NCBI GenBank assembly: GCA_021796055.1
Contig: JAJYOS010000070.1
Coordinates: 1-13,080 of the forward strand
Direction: 5' to 3'
DNA length: 13,080 bases
Source: Bacteroidota bacterium
GTDB taxonomy: Bacteria > Bacteroidota > Kryptoniia > Kryptoniales > JAKASW01
Shown: one piece after another, positions 1-6,626 of the stretch
Layout: every line of letters begins with the position of its first letter
Position numbering within the stretch: position 1 is the stretch's first letter
The notes under the pieces: model-generated
Database searches by the model: none
What the model was told of the DNA's origin: nothing
Seen by the model: the letters and a program-made list of their open reading frames with translations, nothing else
Made by a program: the position numbers and the translations under genes

Positions 1-2
1 GA

Positions 3-107
3 CGCGGTGTCTTCAAGCAGAAATTTTCTCATTACGAAGAAGTGCCGAAGGAAGTCGCGGACAAGATCATAGCCGAAGCTCAAAAGGAAAAAGTCGAACA
101 AGAATAA
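3..107 (+). CDS. C-terminal end of an unidentified protein (5' partial)
   Basis: The window opens inside a reading frame that gives 34 residues before a TAA stop at 105-107. The tail is highly charged and probably helical, ending in alternating Lys/Glu (last residues EAQKEKVEQE). The other two forward frames over this stretch give less protein-like sequence or an early stop, so this frame is preferred. A charged helical C-terminus is common to many cytoplasmic enzymes and I do not recognise the family. The HIT gene downstream starts 163 bases later, so the two may share a transcript, but nothing links their functions. Confidence 0.55.
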   Translation, partial: RGVFKQKFSHYEEVPKEVADKIIAEAQKEKVEQE

Positions 108-270
108 CCATCCGACTCAATCTCAAACCCGTAACCTGAACATCCGGGATTCGCGAAGCCCTGGATAAAAAGGATTGGTTCCATCTTGTCGAAGAAAGAT
201 GGGCGGGGCCTGGAAAGGATCGCGGGGGAAATTATGTTTGGGTCGTTGATGATCTTATGAAAGAGCAACT

Positions 271-777
271 ATGGAAAGATTGTGGTCGCCCTGGCGATCG
301 AAATACATCCAATCGTTTTCGGAAAAGCATGAAGTGAAAGAAGGCTCGTGTGTCTTCTGCGACAAGCTTTCCGAGAATGATGACGAAAAAAACCTCATCG
401 TGCGCAGAAGCTCAAAGTGCGCGATAATCATGAACATTTATCCCTACAACAGCGGTCACGTGATGATCGTACCCTTTGCTCACAAGGGAGTATTTGAGGA
501 CCTGACTGAAGAAGAGCATCTGGATGTCATGAGCGAGACCCGTTTGGCAATTCAGCTTCTCCGGATGACATCTCACCCCGATGGCTTCAATTTCGGCGCT
601 AACCTGGGAAGAGTCAGCGGCGCGGGAATCGCCGAGCATGTTCACTTCCATGTAGTGCCTAGATGGAATGGTGATGTCAATTTCATGCCTGTTCTCGCGG
701 ACGCAAAGGTTATCTCTGAGGGACTCGACCAGACTTACAGAAAGTTGACTGAGGCGCTGCACTCTCTGAAGGGTTGA
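271..777 (+). CDS. HIT-family nucleotide hydrolase/phosphorylase (Ap4A phosphorylase-like)
   Basis: This 168-residue cytoplasmic protein is a histidine-triad enzyme. It carries the HxHxH signature HVHFHVV at residues 123-129, with His125 the expected nucleotidyl-accepting residue. The N-terminus MERLWSPWR, the Cys27-x-x-Cys30 pair, and the segment leading through the triad to PRWNGDVNFMP (130-140) match the branch that includes Ap4A phosphorylases such as mycobacterial Rv2613c. Cys27, Cys30 and a later His (His71 is a candidate) probably bind zinc, as in that branch. The likely role is breakdown of dinucleoside polyphosphates or other nucleotidyl conjugates; the exact substrate is inference. 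The ATG at 271 is chosen because the family N-terminus begins exactly there, with an AAAGAG ribosome-binding sequence a few bases upstream. Length is normal for the family. The gene ends 140 bases before wecB. Confidence 0.93.
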   Translation: MERLWSPWRSKYIQSFSEKHEVKEGSCVFCDKLSENDDEKNLIVRRSSKCAIIMNIYPYNSGHVMIVPFAHKGVFEDLTEEEHLDVMSETRLAIQLLRMTSHPDGFNFGANLGRVSGAGIAEHVHFHVVPRWNGDVNFMPVLADAKVISEGLDQTYRKLTEALHSLKG

Positions 778-845
778 GAGGATGGATGGTATCCGAGATT
801 TCCAGGAATAGTCGGGGCGAACAAGCCGAATAGATGTAGAAATTA

Positions 846-917
846 TTCCTGCTGGCAGGGAACTCTCCTCGAAAAGGGCTAAATTATAGTACAAAAATGA
901 ACCATTTAGGATGACTG
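846..917 (+). promoter_or_regulatory. Hairpin and possible promoter region upstream of wecB
   Basis: The 140-base gap after the HIT gene contains a small near-perfect hairpin at 846-862 (TTCCTGC, loop TG, GCAGG-G-AA with one bulged G). It is not followed by a T-run, so it is not a standard intrinsic terminator. Downstream lies an AT-rich stretch with a -10-like TATAGT at 885-890, but I see no convincing -35 hexamer at the right distance. AGGA at about 908-911 is a plausible ribosome-binding site for the ATG at 918. A promoter here is reasonable because the five genes from wecB onward are tightly packed, but the elements are weak and this is inference. Confidence 0.25.
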
Positions 918-2063
918 ATGCCGCATAAGGTGCTTTTCATATTTGGTACGCGTCCGGAGGCCATAAAAATGGCACCTCTGATAAAGGAGGTCGAGAAATC
1001 GGCCGGGCTTCAGGCAAGGGTATGCGTGACGGCGCAACACCGTCAAATGCTAGATCAGGTCTTACGAATTTTCAACATCGAACCTGACTACGACCTCGAC
1101 ATAATGACGAGTAACCAGAGTCTTTTTGACATAACTTCCAGAGTCGTGTCTGGGCTTCAGAAGATATTAGCCGATGAGAAACCCGCACTCGTGGTGGTCC
1201 AGGGCGATACGACGACAACGTTCGCTGGCGCGCTCGCCGCTTACTATACCCGCACCAGTGTAGCACATGTGGAGGCAGGGTTGCGTACCGGCAACAAGTT
1301 CGCTCCGTTCCCTGAAGAGATAAACAGAAGATTGACCAGCGTCATAACAGATATTCACCTCCCTCCGACGGAATGGGCGCGCGACAATCTCCTCAAAGAA
1401 GGGGTCGATCCTTCTACCGTATATGTCACGGGCAATACGGTGATTGACGCGCTATTCTATGTCGTCGATGGGCTGAGAAAATCGAATCCTCATTTTGAAA
1501 GGCTGTTTGATGGAATTGATTTCAACAAAAGGATGGTGCTTATAACCGGACATCGAAGAGAGAATTTTGGAGAAGGTTTCATTAACATATGTGAAGCCAT
1601 ACGAGAGCTCGCACAGAATAAGCCGGACGTTGAATTTGTTTATCCCGTTCATTTCAATCCCAACGTTCGTGGTCCGGTAAACAAGATTCTGAACGGTATA
1701 ACAAACGTTCATATAATTGAGCCGCTAGATTACGAACCATTTGTTTACGCGATGGATAGATCACATATAATCTTGACGGACTCGGGAGGCGTGCAGGAAG
1801 AGGCTCCTTCGCTCGGAAAGCCGGTTCTTGTGATGCGTGATACCACTGAGCGGCCCGAAGCTTTGAAAGCGGGGACTGTGCGCCTCGTTGGGACCGATAG
1901 GAAAAAAATAGTTGGTGGCGTTACGAAGCTTCTTGACGACGCAGGCGAGTATTCTTCCATGAGCAGGGCACACAACCCTTATGGCGACGGAAAAGCGTCC
2001 CAACGCATAGTCAGGATTTTCGAAGAAAATCTTCAGAAGTCTTCCGCCGCGAAAGCCGGCTGA
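918..2063 (+). CDS. wecB: UDP-N-acetylglucosamine 2-epimerase, non-hydrolysing
   Basis: The product (381 residues, a typical length) interconverts UDP-GlcNAc and UDP-ManNAc in the cytoplasm, supplying ManNAc-type sugars for surface polysaccharides. The family motifs appear in order: GTRPEAIKMAP at 10-20, QGDTTT at 95-100, HVEAGLRT at 117-124, FPEEINRR at 131-138, TGHRREN at 210-216, HFNP at 245-248, DSGGVQEE at 288-295 and TTERPEA at 309-315. Asp97, Glu119, Glu133 and His212 correspond to the residues studied in E. coli WecB (Asp95, Glu117, Glu131, His213), so the enzyme should be active. The GT-B fold is implied by homology. It heads a five-gene run in which the next gene starts 4 bases after its stop. 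No UDP-ManNAc dehydrogenase (wecC) is present here, so the fate of UDP-ManNAc cannot be read locally. Confidence 0.96.
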   Translation: MPHKVLFIFGTRPEAIKMAPLIKEVEKSAGLQARVCVTAQHRQMLDQVLRIFNIEPDYDLDIMTSNQSLFDITSRVVSGLQKILADEKPALVVVQGDTTTTFAGALAAYYTRTSVAHVEAGLRTGNKFAPFPEEINRRLTSVITDIHLPPTEWARDNLLKEGVDPSTVYVTGNTVIDALFYVVDGLRKSNPHFERLFDGIDFNKRMVLITGHRRENFGEGFINICEAIRELAQNKPDVEFVYPVHFNPNVRGPVNKILNGITNVHIIEPLDYEPFVYAMDRSHIILTDSGGVQEEAPSLGKPVLVMRDTTERPEALKAGTVRLVGTDRKKIVGGVTKLLDDAGEYSSMSRAHNPYGDGKASQRIVRIFEENLQKSSAAKAG

Positions 2064-2067
2064 CACT

Positions 2068-2739
2068 GTGGACCGAACCCGAGAATTTTCCCTGGCGCTG
2101 TTTGATCTTGACGGCACTCTCGCCGATACTCACCAGCTCATATTCAACAGCTTCAATTTCATACTTCGCAAGTACAAATCTGTTGAGATGACTCCGCATG
2201 AGATACTTTCGTATTTCGGTCCGCCAGAAGAGGTATGCATAGTCAATATGATGGGATCGGACAATTTCGAGTCAGTATGGGAAGATTTCATCGAGTACTA
2301 CTCTTCACATCTCAATGAGACTACGGTTTTTGGTGGGGTGAAGGAGCTTGTTTCCGGGCTGAAGTCAAACGGAAAGCTTGTTGGAGTTTTTACCGCTAAA
2401 GGTTCGAAAACCGCGGAGCTGACTCTGGAATACCACGGTCTGAAAAAGGCTTTCGACATTATCGTGACGGGCTCTCATGTGAAGAACCATAAACCCGATC
2501 CGGAAGGTATCGATATCGCGCTCAGGAAATTGGGTGTTAACGCTGACGATACAATCGTCATCGGCGACTCCCCGTCAGATTATAAGGCTGCTCACGCCGC
2601 CGGGACTAGTTTTGTTGCTGTTACTTACGACACAATTTCGAAGCACAGGTTCGACGGGATTGATTGCGTTAAGGCAGGGTCAGTCAATGAACTCTCGCGC
2701 CTGATGTTTCATGGCGGCGACGGGATGGGGGAGAATTGA
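2068..2739 (+). CDS. HAD-superfamily phosphatase (phosphoglycolate phosphatase/PpaX-like)
   Basis: This 223-residue cytoplasmic protein has all four HAD motifs. Motif I is FDLDGTL with nucleophile Asp13 and acid/base Asp15. Motif II is at FTAKG with Thr109. Motif III is Lys142 in HKPDPEG. Motif IV is GDSPSD at 166-171, with Asp167 and Asp171 for magnesium. The insertion between motif I and motif II is helical (about residues 20-85), giving the C1-cap architecture of Gph/PpaX enzymes. The sequence does not fix the substrate; a sugar phosphate linked to the neighbouring amino-sugar genes is one guess and general housekeeping is another. The start is a GTG at 2068, only 4 bases after wecB, with no strong Shine-Dalgarno sequence, so it probably depends on coupling to wecB translation. 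Its stop overlaps the next gene's start. Confidence 0.9.
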   Translation: MDRTREFSLALFDLDGTLADTHQLIFNSFNFILRKYKSVEMTPHEILSYFGPPEEVCIVNMMGSDNFESVWEDFIEYYSSHLNETTVFGGVKELVSGLKSNGKLVGVFTAKGSKTAELTLEYHGLKKAFDIIVTGSHVKNHKPDPEGIDIALRKLGVNADDTIVIGDSPSDYKAAHAAGTSFVAVTYDTISKHRFDGIDCVKAGSVNELSRLMFHGGDGMGEN

Positions 2740-4094
2740 AGTACTCGCTGTTTGACAGGTATGCCTGGTATCTGAAAGGGGCGGCTTTACTCATAGCTCT
2801 CCTGACCTATTGGCGTTTTCGAGAGCTGGATCTTTCTGCCGTATATGCTTATGTGGCACAAGGCGACGTTATTCATTCAGCCCTCCTTCAGAGTGTCGCG
2901 GTCTCCAGGTCGATAGTCTGGGATTTCTTCGGCTTGATAGACCGGTTCGTCACGCCGCACTCTGTAAGGCTTCTGAGATACTCCGGGCTTGTTATTCTGA
3001 TCCTCGACTTTTACCTAATATCAGCAGTTATAGAATATATACTCGGTCAGAAATTCTGGGGATTCCTTGGCGTTTTCCTCGCGGCCCTATCCCCGTTCGC
3101 CATCGTGGCTGCAGTTTCCGGAGGATCAGCCGCTTCCGCTATAGCACTTGTGCTCCTTTTTCTCATGGCGCTATATCGCAATCAGTACGTGTACGCGGGA
3201 GTCTTGTCGGGAATTTGTTTCGCAGCCAACCTCCCAGGACTTATCATGTTCCTTATAACTGTTCTTGACTTGCTTCAGAATTTGCAGGACAAGAAACGGC
3301 TTATGCCGAAGCTCCTGTCCTCTGCGGCGGGATTCATAGTGGTGCTAGCCCTCGCCTATTTCTACTCCGTATACAGTGGAAGCGCGAAGGTGTTTTCAGT
3401 TCCGGTTAGTGAGCACGATCTTACGTGGTTTCTTAACGGGGCAGTTCCGCTTCTGATTGCCAATGTGTTGAACGTGGCGGGAGTTATCTACATCATAGTG
3501 AAACGGCGTTACGATGCTTACAGGACTCACTTTCAAACTCTGATGATGTGGGTCGCTTCGTTGGCGCTTTGCGCGGCCCAGCCGACCACCGCGAATCTCC
3601 TCGTCGCGTTAACGGTCTCTGTCATACTTGCCATGTTCTTTGTTCAAGGTTTCAATTCACTTTGGAAAATCAAGCTGGTTTCACCCGATACGTTCGTGTT
3701 CCTCTTTGCAATCTTGTTTTTGTTCGGGGATTTGTACTCGAACAATGTTTTCCTGAAAGGTATCGCGCTCGAAAACTCTTTCGAAAAGAACGAAGCCGTC
3801 AGCGATGTGGTTAATGCGATCGCACGCAAGGCCGGGCCAACTAGTATCGTCAGCAACTTCGTGCCGGCTGAGTTATCCGTGAAGCTTGGAAGGAAAGTCT
3901 ATGAAGTTGGAGATGGGATTCTACCGGTTGGCAATTTTACAGGGAGCTCGCCTTCCGTAGTATATGTGGCCAAACGAGATTCGCAAGTCGACTCGCTGAT
4001 TACCGGATGCAGGCCTTTATTGGATACGAGGCTGGTCCAAAATAACAAATCATATTTCGTTCAGGTAGTTGAATGTAAGGCAAAAGATGAGTGA
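2736..4094 (+). CDS. Polytopic membrane protein, possible GT-C-type glycosyltransferase
   Basis: The 452-residue product has about ten predicted membrane helices (roughly residues 12-26, 84-103, 106-125, 129-147, 152-176, 195-213, 233-255, 266-282, 286-304 and 318-336). A soluble C-terminal domain of about 115 residues follows. A large first loop, a run of short paired helices and the pattern around RLLRYSGL then FLAALSPF resemble lipid-linked-sugar glycosyltransferases of the PMT/ArnT (GT-C) type. The acidic pair usually found in the first external loop is not obvious; Asp32 and Asp44 are the nearby candidates. The assignment is therefore tentative; a polymer or lipid-handling membrane protein of another kind is possible. 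Translation starts at a TTG at 2736 that overlaps the HAD gene's stop by 4 bases and is preceded by a good GGGGGAG ribosome-binding sequence. Neighbouring sugar-nucleotide genes support a role in surface glycan assembly. Confidence 0.6.
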   Translation: MKYSLFDRYAWYLKGAALLIALLTYWRFRELDLSAVYAYVAQGDVIHSALLQSVAVSRSIVWDFFGLIDRFVTPHSVRLLRYSGLVILILDFYLISAVIEYILGQKFWGFLGVFLAALSPFAIVAAVSGGSAASAIALVLLFLMALYRNQYVYAGVLSGICFAANLPGLIMFLITVLDLLQNLQDKKRLMPKLLSSAAGFIVVLALAYFYSVYSGSAKVFSVPVSEHDLTWFLNGAVPLLIANVLNVAGVIYIIVKRRYDAYRTHFQTLMMWVASLALCAAQPTTANLLVALTVSVILAMFFVQGFNSLWKIKLVSPDTFVFLFAILFLFGDLYSNNVFLKGIALENSFEKNEAVSDVVNAIARKAGPTSIVSNFVPAELSVKLGRKVYEVGDGILPVGNFTGSSPSVVYVAKRDSQVDSLITGCRPLLDTRLVQNNKSYFVQVVECKAKDE

Positions 4095-5085
4095 AAAGAT
4101 CAAGATCGGTGTAATCGGAGTTGGGCACCTGGGGCAAACGCACGCGCGTCTGCTCAAACAGGTTGCTGCAGCGGAACTTGTGGGGATCCATGACACGGAC
4201 AAAACGAAGGCAGACGCGCTAGCTGGCGAACTTGGCGTGAGGGCTTTCACGTCGGTTGATGAGCTGGCCGCCTCGGTCGATGCGGTCTCGATTGTGGCGC
4301 CAACCAGCTACCACTACGAGCTTGCCACCCGTTTGATGGGCGAGGGCAAGCATTGCTTCATTGAGAAACCTGTTACTGTGACGGTCGAAGAAGCGGAAAA
4401 AATATGCGCTCTTGCCGACGAGAAGAAGGTCAAGGTTCAGGTCGGTCATGTGGAGAGATTCAATCCAGCTGTCCTTGCGCTATCGCATCTCAAGATCGAG
4501 CCGATGTTTGTCGAGTGCCACCGGCTGGCGCAGTTCAAACCGCGAGGGATCGACGTAGCAGTCGTGCTCGACCTTATGGTCCACGATATCGACCTGATTT
4601 TAAATTTCGTCAAGAGTCCGGTCACGAGCATAGACGCGAGCGGCGTCGGAGTAATATCGGACACGGTCGACATCGCCAATGCAAGAATTAAGTTCGCGAA
4701 CGGCGCGGTAGCCAACCTTACTTCGAGCAGGATTTCGCAGCATCCAATGAGGAAGATGCGGATGTTTCAGCGTGACGGTTACATTTCGATAGATTTTGCC
4801 GAAGGAATAGCCGAAGTCTATCGGGCTACAAAAGCAGACTCCGCTATGCCGACGGGACTCAGCCTTGGGACGATCGGGATTGGTGACGCTACTCGTATCA
4901 TTACGTACGAGCAACCGGAGGCTCCGCAGGTGAATTCACTTAAGATGGAGCTCGAGCTTTTCATACAGAGCATTATCGACAACATGCCGACCGCAGTCGG
5001 GCCGAAGGATGCGCTCAACGTCATGATTGTGGCGGATTCCATTGTCAAACAAATAGAGGAATCGAAGAAACTCTTAAAATTGTAG
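4087..5085 (+). CDS. Gfo/Idh/MocA-family NAD(P)-dependent sugar dehydrogenase
   Basis: This 332-residue cytoplasmic oxidoreductase has an N-terminal Rossmann fold (GVGHLG at 11-16) and the family's EKP motif at 93-95. Its C-terminal catalytic domain contains VLDLMVHDID at 160-169, with Asp162, His166 and Asp169 in the expected substrate/catalytic region. The combination of HVERFNPAV (121-129) with that HDID segment recalls dehydrogenases acting on UDP-GlcNAc, including GnnA, which oxidises the 3-position for 3-amino lipid A sugars. This is a recollection of family style, not proof, and no GnnB-like aminotransferase lies in the window. The ATG at 4087 is preferred over an upstream TTG at 4069 because it immediately precedes the Rossmann strand and has AAGG at 4077-4080. 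It overlaps the membrane-protein gene by 8 bases (ATGAGTGA), suggesting coupled translation. Confidence 0.9.
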   Translation: MSEKIKIGVIGVGHLGQTHARLLKQVAAAELVGIHDTDKTKADALAGELGVRAFTSVDELAASVDAVSIVAPTSYHYELATRLMGEGKHCFIEKPVTVTVEEAEKICALADEKKVKVQVGHVERFNPAVLALSHLKIEPMFVECHRLAQFKPRGIDVAVVLDLMVHDIDLILNFVKSPVTSIDASGVGVISDTVDIANARIKFANGAVANLTSSRISQHPMRKMRMFQRDGYISIDFAEGIAEVYRATKADSAMPTGLSLGTIGIGDATRIITYEQPEAPQVNSLKMELELFIQSIIDNMPTAVGPKDALNVMIVADSIVKQIEESKKLLKL

Positions 5086-5086
5086 T

Positions 5087-6544
5087 ATGACGAACAAGAA
5101 AACATTTAAGATAAATGAGCCTATTCTCGCTGAACTCGGCGCGCTGGCCGATGACCTCAATTTGCAAGCGTACGTCGTTGGAGGTTACGTCAGGGATCTG
5201 ATTATCGGGAAAGAGAGCAAAGATATCGATGTCATGGTCGTCGGCGATCCACTTCGGTTCGCCAGCAAGGCGGCTGAGCGGCTTAAAGCCACAAATGTGG
5301 TGGTATTCGAAAAGTTTCGAACGGCCCAGATGGCAGCGGGAGACACGAAAGTTGAAATCGTAGGCGCCAGGAGAGAGGCGTATGATTCGAACTCAAGGAA
5401 GCCGAGAGTTCAAGAGGGGACGCTTGAAGAAGACCTATCGAGACGTGACTTCACGATAAATGCAATGGCTATTCGCATCAACAGGTCGGCATATCGAGGT
5501 GACATCGAAAGCGTGCGCTCCTCATCGAGCCAGGGAGAAATCTCAGGTGAGGTCGTGGATATCTTTGGCGGGATCGTAGCTCTTTCGGAGAAAATCATTG
5601 ACACGCCGCTCGATCCCAGGGAAACTTTCAATGAAGATCCGCTTCGAATGCTTCGCGCGTTAAGATTCGCCTGCAGGTTTGAGTTCAAGCTCGCTCCTCG
5701 CGTCATGGAGGCGATTGTCTCGATGAGAGATAGGTTGGCTATCGTCTCGCAGGAGCGGATCACAGATGAGTTCATGAAAATCCTCTTCGCGGCGCGGCCA
5801 TCGGTTGGCCTGAAGCTGATGCAGGACACCGGCATCATGAAGATGGTTTTCCCGGAGATAAGCGAAATGCCGGGAGTCGAACAAAGAAACGACCACCACC
5901 ATAAAGATGTCTTCCTCCACACATTGAGCGTCGTGGATCATCTTGCCCAAGTTACAGACAACGTTTGGCTTCGCTTCGCCGGACTTGTCCATGATATTGC
6001 AAAACCTGACACCAAGAAGTTCATCGAAGGCATTGGATGGACTTTTCACGGGCATGACGAAATTGGCGCTCGCCGGATGAAGAAGCTGTTCCAGCGGCTC
6101 CGTTTACCCGGCGACAAGCTTCCATATGTCGAGAAGTTGGTCAGACTGCATCTCCGTCCGATGGCTCTTGCGGTAGAAGGGGTGACCGATTCCGCGGTAC
6201 GCCGCCTTCTATTTGAAGCAGGTGACGATTTCGAGGACCTTATGAAGCTTTGTCGGGCAGACATAACCAGCAAGAACAAGAGACTGATTGAGGAATACTC
6301 GAGCAATTATGACCTCGTTGAAGAGAGAGCAAAAGTCGTCGAAGAAAAGGATAAGATCCGGAACTGGCGTCCACCAATAAACGGCGAAGAAATAATGCAA
6401 ATCTTTGGTCTTAAACCTGGAAAAGAGGTAGGGTTGCTGAAAAAGGCAGTCGAGAGTGCGGTACTTGACGGGCGAATAGCCAATGATCATGACGCCGCCC
6501 TTTTGTTCCTCAGGGAAAACGGGGAAAAAATTCTCTCAAAATGA
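5087..6544 (+). CDS. cca: CCA-adding-type tRNA nucleotidyltransferase with HD domain
   Basis: This 485-residue class II nucleotidyltransferase should add or repair the 3' CCA of tRNAs. The head domain has GGYVRD at 32-37 and the metal-binding Asp46-Ile-Asp48. RRDFTINAMA follows at 119-128, EDPLRMLRALRFA at 183-195 and ERITDE at 223-228, which are the neck and nucleotide-recognition motifs. An HD phosphohydrolase domain follows, with His278, His302-Asp303 (VHDIAKP) and HGH at 321-323. This is a layout common in Bacteroidota-type enzymes, where the HD part may remove 2',3'-cyclic or 3' phosphates. Poly(A) polymerase I is the main alternative, but I do not see its long basic tail. The gene starts 1 base after the dehydrogenase stop, so it is almost certainly cotranscribed, although the roles are unrelated. 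A short Ser/Gly-rich insertion lies near residues 134-154. Confidence 0.92.
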   Translation: MTNKKTFKINEPILAELGALADDLNLQAYVVGGYVRDLIIGKESKDIDVMVVGDPLRFASKAAERLKATNVVVFEKFRTAQMAAGDTKVEIVGARREAYDSNSRKPRVQEGTLEEDLSRRDFTINAMAIRINRSAYRGDIESVRSSSSQGEISGEVVDIFGGIVALSEKIIDTPLDPRETFNEDPLRMLRALRFACRFEFKLAPRVMEAIVSMRDRLAIVSQERITDEFMKILFAARPSVGLKLMQDTGIMKMVFPEISEMPGVEQRNDHHHKDVFLHTLSVVDHLAQVTDNVWLRFAGLVHDIAKPDTKKFIEGIGWTFHGHDEIGARRMKKLFQRLRLPGDKLPYVEKLVRLHLRPMALAVEGVTDSAVRRLLFEAGDDFEDLMKLCRADITSKNKRLIEEYSSNYDLVEERAKVVEEKDKIRNWRPPINGEEIMQIFGLKPGKEVGLLKKAVESAVLDGRIANDHDAALLFLRENGEKILSK

Positions 6545-6626
6545 TGAAACAGTCACTTATCTAATCCGTCTAAGTAAAAGAGGCAATTAAAAGTCTGAAT
6601 CTATTCATATTCTGAGGAGTTGTTCA
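6545..6626 (+). promoter_or_regulatory. Intergenic leader before the efflux operon
   Basis: This 82-base AT-rich gap separates the housekeeping/sugar run from the efflux genes and is the natural place for the efflux promoter. I see a strong ribosome-binding site, GAGGAG at 6614-6619, 7 bases before the ATG at 6627. I see no clear sigma-70-like -35/-10 pair and no T-run terminator for the upstream gene. A weak 5-base dyad (ACTTA...TAAGT) lies in the first third. No regulator gene is adjacent. Confidence 0.35.

Noticed and set aside
412..894. 160-codon minus-strand frame spanning the HIT gene and the gap before wecB.
   Set aside because: Mostly antisense to the HIT gene, with no motif; the part over the gap is too short to support a separate gene.
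897..914. Five-codon frame (MNHLG) just before wecB, as a possible leader peptide.
   Set aside because: Too short to distinguish from chance and shows no attenuator-like hairpins around it.
2810..3268. 152-codon + strand frame inside the membrane-protein gene.
   Set aside because: It is rich in Arg, Ser and Cys as expected of an out-of-frame reading, and the overlapping frame has clear membrane helices.
4069..4086. Upstream TTG start for the Gfo/Idh dehydrogenase.
   Set aside because: It adds six residues before the Rossmann fold without a ribosome-binding site; the ATG at 4087 has one and overlaps the previous stop in a typical coupling pattern.
5410..5922. 170-codon minus-strand frame inside the tRNA nucleotidyltransferase gene.
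   Set aside because: The + strand frame has complete catalytic motifs; the antisense product has none.
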